Source: Salvator merianae
Taxonomy: Eukaryota > Chordata > Lepidosauria > Squamata > Teiidae
Assembly: GCA_003586115.2 (NCBI GenBank)
Contig: QVOM02000103.1
Location: 8,711,059 to 8,775,058, forward strand
Direction of reading: 5' to 3'
DNA length: 64,000 nucleotides
Part shown: positions 1 to 10,590 of the stretch, one piece after another
Layout of the letters: the number at the start of each line of letters is the position of its first letter
Numbering within the stretch: the stretch's first letter is position 1
Program-made: the position numbers and the translations under genes
Notes under the pieces: generated by a model
The model's database searches: none
The model's input: only the letters and a program-made list of their open reading frames with translations
Told to the model about the DNA's origin: nothing

Positions 1-10
1 GGGGTCAAGG

Positions 11-437
11 GGCCTGTTCACACATTCCACCAAGGAATGTTTGTCAGCAAACAATCCACTGTGGAACAGTCCATGCAGCTTGAACACTGTCCATGCTGTG
101 TGGCAGTAGTCATGACCAGCAGCAGGATACCAGCATTCGTGGTGTGAATGCTGGTGTCCTGTGCTCTGTTTTCACCATGATAGAGGCTGGGAAGCATCTG
201 GCTGATGCCATGGTGACCAGCAATGCCACACAATGCACAGGTGTGTGCAGGTGCAGCAGCCGCATGTAGTGTGGCCATGCATTCTAAGGGCAAATGCACA
301 TTACCAGGAGCTGACAATCAACTCCCAGTAAAGCTATGGAGCACTAATTTGCAGTCCACAGCTATTCTGCTCCCAGTGACAAGGGCCTCCGCAAAATGTG
401 GAAGTACATTGCTAGTGAACATCCTGATGCTCACTAG
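11..437. mobile_element. TIR element, type B, right end lost
   Basis: The left terminus GGCCTGTTCACAC follows CAAGG and matches the ends of the elements at 8592 and 19687. The interior (catgaccagcagcaggatac, then an inverted-related stretch near 120-230) is homologous to the reverse complement of 20000-20287. The right end stops at a ctcactagt motif without the expected terminal repeat, so it is truncated or decayed. There is no coding content. The shared terminus and interior are visible in the sequence; membership of one mobile family is inferred. Confidence 0.6.
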
Positions 438-1349
438 TGTTTGTTTAGTTTATTGATTAGTCTTTCGACCATATCAGAGTTACAAATAAAAACGTATAAT
501 CATAACGTGTAAAATCATAATTCAAAAGAAGAGTAACATAATTATCTATCCCCATCCCTCTTTCCCTATGCCACATTCTGATCAGTGAATGATTTCCTAA
601 GTCAGACAGCCTTAGCAAAGAATAGGGCTATGCTGTAAGTTATCTGAATGTTTTCTCCCCGAAGAAAATAAGTCAATTTCCTTTCTACATTCCAATGGTT
701 TACCTTTTGTAAATGGGGGCCCAGATAAGTTGTTCTAATTGAAGAATCACTAGTGCAAAGTGCAAACAGGCCCAAGGATAACATTGCCTGTTCAGTGCTC
801 TTATTTGCAGGGTTCAAAGGACCCTGCATCATGTGGCTAAGCTCAGGTCAAAACTGGAGCACCTGAGAAAAGGAAGAAGGAAAATGTCATTCTAGAAATA
901 CACAATCCTTCAAGGACAGCAGACAATTCAAAATAGTGTATAGTGTCTCAGAAAATTCTGCAGATACTATCTCTACATCTAACACCAATTAACAGTACAA
1001 AAAAGATGAAGCTCATTTAGGACCAGGCTGAAATTACTGTTACTCAGACTTTTTTTGTTGTCACAGTGCATTATTTCAAGGACGTTTTTATATATTTCCC
1101 TCACTGAGATTTCTCAGTCTGTCCGTGCAGCTATAGGTGGTGCTAGACCCTCAGATTTGATAATGTGATAAAGTGTTTTATGTGATACAACAAAGCAAGC
1201 TTTTATAGAGGGATGCTGTCTGAAAAATTGAAAGTGACTTTAAGCAGTGAACAACTAACTAAATCTTTATTACACCTGATGCATCAAAAGAATGACAAAA
1301 TACAACCATCGTCTTTGTAGCAATTATTTATTTAAGGAAAAAGGCATGT
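438..1349. other. Unassigned AT-rich sequence
   Basis: No credible reading frame, RNA gene or recognised repeat. The interval lies between a truncated type B element and the truncated 3' LTR of the copia element. Confidence 0.5.
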
Positions 1350-1814
1350 CTCTTAGAATTCCAAAAGGAAGGCACATTTGCTTTGTTACAAAAGAAAATT
1401 AACTCTGCTGTGTACACAAAAACAACACAAAACACAGAGTTATATCAATCAATAATATAAAGATACAATATAAAGATGACATAAAGAAAACATAAAGCAG
1501 CTAACTAGCCTCAACAAGTAAGAAGGCATTCAGCTGGGTGGTACAGCAAGAAAAAGAGCATGACAGCATGGCCATACAAAATTCACTTGTCTGCACCCAC
1601 AAAACAGTGAAAAACCCCAGTCCCTAAATATGGCTTCTAGTCAATCATATTAGTTACACGTAGCACACACACACCCTTAATTGATTACACACCCTTAATT
1701 GATCCTTTAATTAATTCCTAGTGCATAATATTCCACCCTGTGTCTTAAAGAAAAGCATGTAACAGATAAGTTCCAAACATAATATGATCCTGTGTTTTAA
1801 ACCAAAACTTAACA
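1350..1814 (-). repeat. 3' LTR of the copia element, truncated
   Basis: Aligns with 6173-6611 over about 440 bp. It starts TGTTAAG (minus strand, at 1814) next to a polypurine tract. It carries an extra tandem copy of the block cacccttaattgatta (around 1672-1705) that the 5' LTR lacks. The part matching 6064-6172 is absent, so its terminal CA end and flanking duplication are lost. Confidence 0.85.
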
Positions 1815-1823
1815 CCCCTTCTC
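1815..1823 (-). promoter_or_regulatory. Polypurine tract of the copia element
   Basis: The minus strand reads GAGAAGGGG, then G and the LTR start TGTTAAG. Its position immediately upstream of the 3' LTR is where plus-strand DNA synthesis is primed in LTR retrotransposons. Confidence 0.75.
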
Positions 1824-1879
1824 ATATTTGTTTGGAATGTAAAATAAATCTATTTACAATCAATTCCCAATTGTGATAC

Positions 1880-4800
1880 ATGTCTGGTCAATTTGGATTC
1901 AACCTACAGGTTTGGTCAATAAATCAGATATTCTCTGATTCCACATATCTCAAGGCAATTTCTCCATCCATAATTAATTGTTTAACATTTTGATATTTCA
2001 CTGCTATGTATTTTGTTCTTGCCTTGAGTTTATCAATCTCTGATAAATGAATACAGGTCTAGGAATCCTCCAAGATTGTTATTTGTGAGGGAAAAGTTTC
2101 CCCCAGATCATATAACAGTTGTTTTACCCATAGAAGTTCTGAGCAGGTTTTTGAGAGGGCACAATATTCTGCTTCAGCAGTTGATAAGCTAATAGATGTC
2201 TGTTTTCATGACCTCCAACAAATAGAAACCCCTGCATACTTTACTAGATACCCTGTACAAGATTTTCTATCTGCAGTATCTGGAAAAGAACTGTCACAAT
2301 ATGCAGATAAGACATCAGACTTTAAAGGATCTATAATCAAGCCGCTATTTACAGTGCCTTTGAGATATCTTAGTACCCGCTTCAGGGCTAACCAGTCATG
2401 TACATATGGCTGTGATACTTTCCGACTCAAACAACTAACTGCATATGCAATATCTGGGCATGTCCAATTGGAAATGTGCAACAAACTGCCCACTACAGAA
2501 TGATAAAGTTCTGGATTGACAAATGGAATAGTGTTTGATTGTTTTAGAAAATCAGCCACCATTGGAGTTTTGACTGGATTTGCTTCATGCAACTTTGGCC
2601 CTTTCTGCACTTGGCCTTATACCAGATTATATCCTGGAATAGGGACCTGCCATGTGCATGCTAGTAGGAACTATGACAGGCCCCACGCAGGACCTGCTGT
2701 AAACTCCATTATTGTGTGGATAGCAGGTCCCTGTTTTGGGATATGATCCAGAATAAAGCCAAGTGCAGAAAGGACCTTTGTTTTAGAGATCAACTCCTGA
2801 ATCTTTTGAGATTGACTTAGCAACATGCTACTAGATTTTAACCATTTAATGTCTATTCCCAGATAATGGGACAAATATCCCAAGTCCTTGATAACAAAAG
2901 AAGAATTCAACTTAAAATACACTTGCTGAATTATATCATCCATTTTAGCTGCAATACACAAATCATCAACATATAATAAAATGATAACTTATTGATCATC
3001 AGAACCTCTTGTATAAACACAGGCACCTGCCACACTTTGCTTGAAACCCAAATTTAACAATCTTTTGTTAAGGCATTTGTTCCAACTACATGCTGATTGC
3101 TTTAGTCCGTATAAAGCCTTCTTTAACAGATAGACCTTATTAGGATCTTTGGGCATGAAACCTTCTGGTGGCTTCATATAAATGGTTTCTTTGAGATCTG
3201 CATTTAAATATGCACATTCAAAGTCAAAGTGTCTGATTTTAAACCCACGTTTACAAGCAATAGTGAGAACTAGTCTCATAGATTCACATCTTGACGTTGC
3301 TGAATATGCCTGATCACAATTATGCAAGTAATTTTGCGTGAAGCCGTGGGAAACTTATATTTCCCATTTGGTAATTCTTTCCATTTGTATACCCATTTAG
3401 AGTCTATCACAGGTTGTCCTTGCGGAAGATGAACCTCCTCAAACACTTTTTGTTTAACAAGAGAATTATACTCGGCTGCCATGGCATCCTTCCACTGTTT
3501 GACATTGTTAGACAGTAGCATCTCTTTATATGTTTGTGGCTCCAGATCACCAGAACAAATGTTAACTGAATCAGAAAAACCATAATGAACAGGTGGAATA
3601 CCCTTAGTTGTCCTTTCAGACCTCCTAATTTCAGGAGTAGAGGTCCCTTCTTGCTGAACATTGTCTTGGCTCTGTTCAACAGATACCTCTGACTGTACAA
3701 CTTCTTCTTGTTGTTGTTTGATCTCTGGATCAACTGGTGCGACTAATTCTGTCTCCTTGGGTAGTGGATGAAAAAACACCTCTGAATTGGCATGTACTTT
3801 ATCCCATCCAGAGTGTCATTCAAAATTGGCACTACGGGATATAACTACCTTCCCATAGCTTAAATCAAAATGATATCCTTTAGTACCTGGCTGATACCCT
3901 ACAAACCTTAATCTTTGCCATCTAGGTTTGTTCTTCCCACGTTGAGCAGCAGGTATTAAAACATTAGCAAATGACCCAAAAATTCTTAAATGTCAAAGAG
4001 ATGCTGGCCTTCCATATAACAGAGAATAAGGAGTTTGTCCAATACTGAAGCTCCATAACCTGTTTAGCACATAAGTAGCTGTGGCCACTGCTTCCCTCCA
4101 AAAATGAAAGGGAAGACCTGAGTCTTGCAACATACAATCACGCATAATTTTTAAGACCCCTATGCGGCGTTCAGCAACCTCATTTTCTTGTGGTGTGTAA
4201 GGGTTTGTCTTTTGGTGGAATATCCCCTTCTTAGTCAACCAATTCTCAAATTGAGACCCACAAAACTCACCACGTCTATCTGCCTGTAGTGTTGCTACTT
4301 TACTCATATATCTCCTCTCCACCATTTCCACCCAGTTTTTAAACTTGGTAAATGCTTCGTCCTTAGACTTCAACAAAATACAAAAAGAAAACCTACTGTA
4401 ATCATCTATCAAAAGCAAGAAGCACCTGGCATTACCCTGACTGGGTTGAAAAGGCCCGGCCAAGTCTGCATGCACTATACTAAACGGTCTGTCTGTCTGT
4501 CTCTCAGCATGTTTTGGTACAGGGTATGCTTTAACCTTTACTTTTGAACAGATAGCACAGTCCAAGAATGTTTTGCATGGCTTGAGCCCAAGCTCACACA
4601 CCTTATTCAGCTGCGTGAGAGTCCTAAAGCTCGCATGACCCAAAACTCTGTGTAAATAATGTACACAGTTGTAATGGAGAGGTTTGTTAGATACACACGA
4701 TAAATCTGCCTTTTTATCCAACGTTCTATATAAATTGTCTTGCAAAGTACCACGGGCACAAATTACCCCCTCATGTCTAATTAGACAAGTCTTATCTTTA

Positions 4801-5834
4801 AATTCAGCTTGGTATCCCTCATCAGTCAAACGACTTACACTCAATAAGCAGTAGTCTAGATTTGGTACATATAATACATTGGTAAATGTCTTAGCAAATG
4901 CTGGCACGAATGCAGATCCTTGAAGAACAACAGAAGCAGCCCTTCCATCAGCTAGGCGGATTTGACGCTGAGTTAGCTTTTGAGTAGGCTTGCATATCAG
5001 CGTTGAGGAATTTATGATGTATTGAGTACAGACTGAGTCTATTAACCAAACACACTCTTTTCCTTCTGAGGCTACAAACATAGCATAGTCTGTGATGGCA
5101 CCTTTTTCAAATGACTTCTGTTTAAACCCTTTCTTCTGTTTAGGCTTCTTACAGAATTTAGCCATATGTCCTTTTTGACCACAGTTAAAGCAGGTGATTT
5201 GCTTGTGTTTGTTTGTTAAAGAAGCAGCAGCTACAGAAGGAACTTCAGAACGAGGCAACGCCCTTCTTGTAAAGCTCACCTGCCCCTTTTGAAATTCACA
5301 CTGCCTTTCACAGTCAAGGAGTTTATTCGCAACATAGTTATATGTAAGCATCCTTTCTTCTACATGTTGCATACTCAATAGAAATTGTTCCCAGGAGCTA
5401 TTCAATGAAGAAAGCAAGATATATGCTCTTTGCACTTCCTCAATCACCACCCCCCGAGTGTCCAGCTGGCCAAAAATTGACCTCATTTCACTAATGTGTG
5501 CAGTGAGAGAAGCCCCAGGCTGTAATTTCAAATTGTATAGCCTGCGAGTTAAGAGAAGCTTCACTCCAGTAGACTCTTTGAAGTGAACACTTTTCAGCTT
5601 TGCCCAGCAGGTGGCAGCTGTTAACTCGGTCCTGATGTATACCCGCTGAGAGTCTTCCATGGCCAGAATTATTGTTGCCTTTGCCCACCTGTCTGTCCTT
5701 TGGCCTTGCCGGTCGTAATCTGGAGGAGAGGTCTCAACGACATCCCACAGACCGTCTCGGACAAGATAAGACTGCATTTTCATTGACCACATGGCATAGT
5801 TGGTATCATTCAGCTTGTCGAATGGCAAGGACAT
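1880..5834 (-). pseudogene. Ty1/copia gag-pol polyprotein, inactivated
   Basis: The likely gag start is the Met codon at 5834-5832, followed by a typical copia gag opening (DTNYAMW, GLWDVV). A CX2CX4HX4C zinc knuckle (CFNCGQKGHMAKFC) follows. The protease site reads DSVC where DSG is usual, so the glycine is lost. Integrase has an HX4H-X25-CX2C finger (HRVLGH, CAIC) and a D,D35E core (HAD, QADRRGEF, VAERR). The frame ends with TGA at 3993-3995. The linker and reverse transcriptase continue in other frames to a TAA at 2989-2991, just before the intact YVDD box (2973-2962). RNase H (WRS-stop-KQ, TAEAEYCALS) extends to about 1880. At least four stops or frameshifts plus a TIR-element insertion make it non-functional. 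Family order is established knowledge; the breaks are seen directly. Confidence 0.93.
2598..2775. mobile_element. TIR element, type D, inserted in copia pol
   Basis: A 178-bp insert interrupts the copia reverse transcriptase/RNase H frame. Its ends are inverted repeats of about 55 bp (CCCTTTCTGCACTTGG against the reverse complement CCTTTCTGCACTTGG). It is flanked by perfect 5-bp duplications CTTTG at 2593-2597 and 2776-2780. The interior has two mirrored blocks around gggacctgc. It shares ends and inner motifs with 57075-57205. The insertion must post-date the copia insertion. Confidence 0.87.
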
Positions 5835-6046
5835 ATTAGCTGTTGCCGTGATGAAAAAAATGGACAGGAACCAATGCCAGGAACACAGCAACTCAGGAAC
5901 ACAGCTCACAGGCAAGCAACAGTTAAAGAAACTCTTGCCTGTTTTATAAAAACACTTATCAGCAAACTTACTGACCTTGCTTTGCCAAAAAAAAAAAAAA
6001 ATGTAACACACAGAACCGTCCACTGGCTACTGGCACCTACCACTTT

Positions 6047-6060
6047 CTGGGCCCATAACC
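6047..6060 (-). promoter_or_regulatory. Primer binding site matching the initiator tRNA-Met anticodon arm
   Basis: The minus strand reads GGTTATGGGCCCAG three bases after the 5' LTR end. This is the complement of CTGGGCCCATAACC in the anticodon stem-loop of animal initiator tRNA-Met, not of the tRNA 3' end. Drosophila copia is known to use the same internal site through a half-tRNA primer. Confidence 0.82.
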
Positions 6061-6063
6061 TAA

Positions 6064-6611
6064 TGTTATGGCAAAAAAATAGAGCATTTTCACCAATGCA
6101 GCAGAGCACAAACGGACAAATGTGCATTGGGCAGTAGCAGCAGCAAGAAATAAATACTTGAGTTGCTTTTTAGCATTCCAAAAGGAAGACACATTTACTT
6201 CGTTACAAAAGAAAATAAACTCTGCTGTGTACACAAAAACAACACAACAGAGTTATATCAATCAATAATGTAAAGATACATTATAAACATGACATAAAGA
6301 AAACATAAAACAGCTAACTAGCCTCAACAAGTAATTAGGCATACAGCTGGGTGGTACAGTAAGAAAAAGAGCATGACAGCATGGCCATACAAAATTCACT
6401 TTTCTGCACCCACAAAACAGTGAAAAACCCCAGTCTCTAAATATGGCTCCTAGCTAATCAGATTAGTTGCACGTAGAACACACACACCCTTAATTGATCC
6501 TTTAATTAATTTCACCTAGTGCATAACATTCCACCCTGTGTCTTAAAGAAAACATGTAACAGATAAGTTCCATACATAGTATGATCCTGTGTTTTAAACC
6601 AAAACTTAACA
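6064..6611 (-). repeat. 5' LTR of the copia element, complete
   Basis: 548 bp with TGTTA at one end and TAACA at the other. The inner end abuts the primer binding site and the outer end is followed by caaac. It is the complete copy of the pair; about 440 bp align with the truncated 3' LTR. Confidence 0.87.
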
Positions 6612-6639
6612 CAAACAGTGACATATGTGCTGTAATGGC

Positions 6640-6980
6640 ATGTGCCTAACTAGCCTCTCTGCTCGTCCCAAAGCTCGCGTGAGCTTTGGATTTGGCCTCC
6701 GTGAGGACCAACAGCTTCAGATCTGGTCTCCATAAGTTCTGATAATAGCTGAAATGGATCACCTTGTGAACCAAAACACAGAGGCATTCACCTTCTGTAT
6801 GCCTCTGTGATCCAGTTTGGTCCCACTTGTACACTGCTGCACTTGATAAATCAGGTCCACTGATGATCTGGATCAACCTGATTTGAATTATGTTCCATCC
6901 TTTGTGGACACAGCATGCATGCTCTGGGGAAGGACCTATCTAATTGCATTAACATTCAGAAAGGAGGACCTTAGTATACT
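6640..6980. mobile_element. Probable relic of a type A TIR element
   Basis: Contains scattered motifs typical of the type A copies (gatccagtttggtc, a caaagctcgcgtgagcttt block like 7290 and 44075, and a cattcagaaagg end near 6960). Borders and target duplication are not resolvable. No gene is seen. Confidence 0.35.
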
Positions 6981-7024
6981 TTCTGGTGCAAAAGACCAGC
7001 AAATGCTGAAAGGCCTATACTCGG

Positions 7025-7451
7025 GGTCTTTCTGTACAAACCCTTAATCTGAATCTGCATGTTAGTGCAGATCTCCAAGGTCACACTCCCCACTGGTCTG
7101 CTGTATCTGCAGAAGACAGTGTGTGATCCAGATTAAGACCCTTAATCCAGATCACTGATAATCCTGAGTAACCAGGACTACCAGTGGAGTAGCAGGCACA
7201 ATCCAGAACATGGGAGCATGCAAATGCATGCTTTCTGTATTTGGAATTACCAGGGAGCACATTTTGGTAGAATGGGGATACAGTCACAAAGCTCACGTGA
7301 ATTTCATGACTGTGTTGGAGGCTGATCCAGATCAGCACAGTCAATGTAGATGGCACTGATCCAGTCCATACCTTCCCATGATCCAGATCAGTGGATCAGG
7401 CTAATCTGGACCCACTGGTTGGTTTCTATGGCAGGTAAGTGCAGAAAGGGC
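7025..7451. mobile_element. TIR element, type A
   Basis: Left end GGTCTTTCTGTACAAACCC; right end, reverse-complemented, CCCTTTCTGCACTTACC. The flanks CTCGG and CTTGC agree at only 3 of 5 positions, so the copy is old. The interior repeats gatccagat and matches 43706-44237 and 41033-41581 in block order. Non-coding. Confidence 0.7.
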
Positions 7452-7540
7452 CTTGCTGAACTTCCTGGCATAGAGAAATTCAATTTGTTAAAAAAAACCC
7501 AGCACAGCATCTAAGTGTATTTGTTCTGGTTATTTATTTA

Positions 7541-8040
7541 CAGTACTGTGCAAAAGTTTTAGGCAGGTGTGGAAATAAATGCTGCAAAGAAAGAATGCTT
7601 TAAAAAATAGAAGTGTTAATAGTTTATTTTTATCAAGAAACCAAATACAAAGTGAATGAACAAAAGAGAAATCTAAATCAAATCAATATTTGGTGTGACC
7701 ACCCTTTGCTTTCAAAACAGCATCAATTCTTCTAGATACAAAGTAAGGGATTTTGTCGGATTACAGTCAGGTGTGCGATTAACCAATTGTACCAAACAGG
7801 TGATGATAGTTTAAAATCTGTCTTTCCTGATAGGTGTGTTTAAACTTACAAGTTTGAAATTATTGGTTAATGCAGAGCAGGGGTGGAATAAGCAAAAGGT
7901 GAAGTGAGGGATTTGCATTTTTTTTTTTACATTTCAAATGTACATTAAGAGAATTAAACCAATCAAGTTAGTGGAGAACTGGAGGAGACACTGAACCCAA
8001 GAAATAAGAGAATCAAACTATTCCCCCAAACACTGCCAAG
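7541..8040 (-). mobile_element. Tc1/mariner relic with internal deletion
   Basis: A TA dinucleotide precedes cagtactgtgcaaaag, a terminal repeat start typical of vertebrate Tc1-like elements. On the minus strand around 7685-7745 the last codons of a Tc1 transposase can be read (RRIDAVLKAKGGHT-like). Beyond 7770 the sequence resembles the other internal part of the same element (gattaaccaattgtacc). Most of the transposase gene is deleted. Confidence 0.65.
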
Positions 8041-8054
8041 TGTGAAAGACAGTG

Positions 8055-8560
8055 GGCCTGTTTGCACTTACAACAGTATAATGTTCTAATTAATAGGGAT
8101 TGGGCTGGCCAGGATCAGGTATGGTGAGGAGTGTTCACACTGGAACAGTTTGCAAGATGACCAGCAGGGGAAGCAGTGTGAATGGGGATGTACTAGTTAA
8201 GTGGTTGGGTCCAGGCCTAGAGGAGCTGGGTCTGGACTTGGGTCTGAAACGGCTGCCAGGGTCTGAGCCCCAAAGTTTGAACCTGGGTCCAAAGTGTCTG
8301 ATGGTACCTGTGCAGCCACACAGTCCCCATCCCTCCTCCATTCCACACCAGGAAGTGGGAGAAATGCACCTTTGCTGATCTGCACCTGATTACACAAGTC
8401 AGCTTGAAGACTACAGTTTAGTTGACCACAGCTGGTAGGTTTCAGGTGAACATCAGGTGGGCTGTGGTAGGTTTCAAGTCAGCTTGGGCTGTCTGCAGGT
8501 GCGAATGCTCTGTTCCAGCGAGTGACCTGGAACATTCCTCTTGCTAAGTGCAAACAGGAT
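8055..8560. mobile_element. TIR element, type C
   Basis: Ends GGCCTGTTTGCACTTA and, reverse-complemented, ATCCTGTTTGCACTTAGC. The flanking 5-mers are CAGTG (8050-8054) and CAATG (8561-8565), 4 of 5 matching. The sub-terminal block acctggaacattcctcttgc matches the right side of 57318-57865. The open frame at 8100-8378 has no recognisable protein and is judged incidental. Confidence 0.8.
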
Positions 8561-8591
8561 CAATGTTAGCAAAACAAAAACAGAGTCCAGG

Positions 8592-8945
8592 GGCCTTTTC
8601 ACACTTTATACTAGTGAGCATCTAGATACTCACCAGTGAAATGCATCTGCATCATGTGGAAGCTCTCATGATCAGGAACAGACTGAAGCTGCTCCTGATG
8701 GCTACATGCTGTGGAGCACAAAATTGTGCTCCACAGCAGTACCAGGAGCAACTGGACTGCTTCCAGTACATTGCATTTGCACTTTCTTTCAGGTGCAAAT
8801 GCTGAGCGGCACAATGTGACTATGGCTGCGGCTGCACAGTCATGCAGTGCAGCTGCGGCTGCCATTTTAATTCTAATTATCCCATTCTAATTCTAATTAT
8901 TCCATTCTGTTCTTCCCATTCTAAGGTGGAAAGTGCAAAAAGGTC
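8592..8945. mobile_element. TIR element, type B, short form
   Basis: 354 bp between perfect 5-bp duplications CCAGG (8587-8591 and 8946-8950). Ends GGCCTTTTCACACTTT and GACCTTTTTGCACTTT. A perfect hairpin, ctgtggagcacaa facing ttgtgctccacag, lies near the centre (8709-8739). The flank aaggagcaactggactgcttcc is shared with 26868-26920. Non-coding. Confidence 0.87.
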
Positions 8946-9866
8946 CCAGGTAAAAACAAAGAGCTAGCTCTTGTCTATTCCAATATGCCTTGAGGGTTTT
9001 TTTTTGTTTACAGCAAATTTCTTCTGTCCTAGTGACACATCTACAATGACAATGAAGACAATAAAGGAGGCATGAGCCAGAGCTTTAGATGGCAAGTTGT
9101 CAATTGGCAGTAGGGGTGAGATCAAGATCACTCCCACAAAACACTTCCCAAGCCATCTTGAAAGGGAATGGCCCAGTTGATGTGAGAATCTATTTATGTG
9201 ACAACTTCTTCAGTCAATGCAGCTCTTGCTGATGCCTGCATGACTGTAATCATGCTGTGCAAGCTCCAGCAGCCTTTTGATTTGACTCACAGTGGTCATA
9301 TGGCAACTGCAATCTGAATTAAGGGGAGGGAGCAGGAAAAACCCGCTTTGAAGTTAACAATCCCTGTCTTCTCTGGGTATCATCAAGAAGAGTGGGTGAA
9401 TCATCTGAATCCCTGACCCCAGATTGGATGTTCTTCCTGTTGTCCCAAAGATATCCTTCATGCACATCTGAACACTGCCTAAGATTATAAGTCTCCAATA
9501 ATAAATTGACCCTAATTTCACCATTTTCCCATCAGGGTACTGAATCTCATGTTCTTTCTACAGCAGTAATGGATGTTGTACCAGGTACATAGATAATATA
9601 TTATTCCTACCTTGTGTTCTACATAGGGAAGATTGAATTTAATGCAAAGGTTACACTACATGAAAGGTTCCATGCATGAAATTTCTAGTAGGATTGGTTA
9701 AGTCACATTTCTGAATTTCTAGAAATCCAGTATCTTTTGTGTAACTATTCTAAGCCTGAATAACCCATCCTGAGTCTGAAGGTAAGAACTAATGGCTTCC
9801 ATAGTGGTAGGATAATAGCCTCTTTTCCGATATTCTTCAACCTTGTATAGGACATCACAAGGACAA
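8946..9866. other. Unassigned sequence
   Basis: No gene or recognised repeat. Short frames only, interrupted at the spacing expected for non-coding DNA. Confidence 0.5.
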
Positions 9867-9871
9867 CAATA

Positions 9872-10313
9872 GGCCTTTTCACACCTACCAGCTGGATGGT
9901 TCTATCCGCTTGCTGATCTGATCCATCTTCATTGGTCTATCACTGCAGCTGCCCCAGAATGCGACAACCCCTCCCCAGAGTGATCCAGCTGTGGACTGCT
10001 AAAAACCAGTCCATAGCCTGTCCAGAAGCAGCTGGATTGCTCCTGGGGAGGAAGCTTTGCACCTTTTTCCAGGTGCAGCATGGTGAGTGAGCTTGGCTGC
10101 ATGACTGGGGCTGCACAGTCACGGGCAGCTGCTGGATCACCATGGCAACATCTGGCTTCTCACAGGATGTTGCTTTGGACATTCCTTGGCAATCCAGGCA
10201 GCCCCAAGCTGACCATTAGCACTTGTAGTGTGAATGGCCACCACAGTGCTAGTACCTTATCAACTTGGTATGGTACTGTTATAGCATACCTGGCTGGCAA
10301 GTGTGAACAGGCC
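9872..10313. mobile_element. TIR element, type E
   Basis: Ends GGCCTTTTCACACCTACC and, reverse-complemented, GGCCTGTTCACACTTGCC. Flanks CAATA and AAATG match at 3 of 5. The internal block cagagtgatccagctgtgga is nearly identical to 62145-62165, which defines type E. Non-coding. Confidence 0.78.
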
Positions 10314-10504
10314 AAATGTGAATACCCTCGATCATGATATGACTGATCCTAAGATCTATTGTTTTCCTATCAATACCAGAGAAAATATAAAATATTATTA
10401 TTCACACAAAACATAAATATTAATGGAATTTCATTGCCATATTTTGAAAACCACTAGGAGACAAAGGTGAAGTTCTCTTTATGCCTTATTCATTGTTTAG
10501 TATA

Positions 10505-10590
10505 CTGGCTTGAATGTCTGGTTGGAGCATCAGAGACCAAGTTTCAAATCCCCACTTAGCCTTGGAACTCTTCTTGTTTGATCTTACACC
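10505..10590 (+). repeat. tRNA-derived SINE fragment, degraded
   Basis: Resembles the head of a sauropsid tRNA-derived SINE: an A-box-like ggcttgaatgtctgg, then a B-box-like gtttcaaatcccc, then the tail cacttagccttggaactc. Only the tRNA-like part is left. Confidence 0.45.

Larger units (their letters stand above)
1350..6611 (-). mobile_element. Ty1/copia LTR retrotransposon, degraded, almost full length
   Basis: Read on the minus strand the order is 5' LTR (6611-6064), primer binding site (6060-6047), gag, protease, integrase, reverse transcriptase, RNase H, polypurine tract (1823-1815) and 3' LTR (1814 to about 1350). Integrase before reverse transcriptase is the Ty1/copia order. The LTRs begin TGTTAAG and the 5' LTR ends TAACA. 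By eye the LTRs differ at roughly 6 percent of aligned positions, so the insertion is not very recent. Coding sequence is broken by stops and frameshifts, and a small TIR element sits in the reverse transcriptase/RNase H segment. The outer about 110 bp of the 3' LTR is missing, so no flanking duplication can be confirmed (caaac follows the 5' LTR). Ty1/copia elements are generally uncommon in vertebrates. Confidence 0.93.

Noticed and set aside
2593..2781. 8-bp target duplication for the type D element (aactttgg / acctttgt, 6 of 8)
   Set aside because: A 5-bp reading (CTTTG twice, exact) fits better and agrees with four other copies read in the same frame.
8100..8397. Frames of 66-92 codons on both strands
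   Set aside because: They lie inside a non-coding TIR element and share the same bases. No recognisable protein.
10505..10590. Functional tRNA gene
   Set aside because: The A and B boxes are degenerate, there is no complete cloverleaf or anticodon arm, and the downstream sequence fits a SINE.
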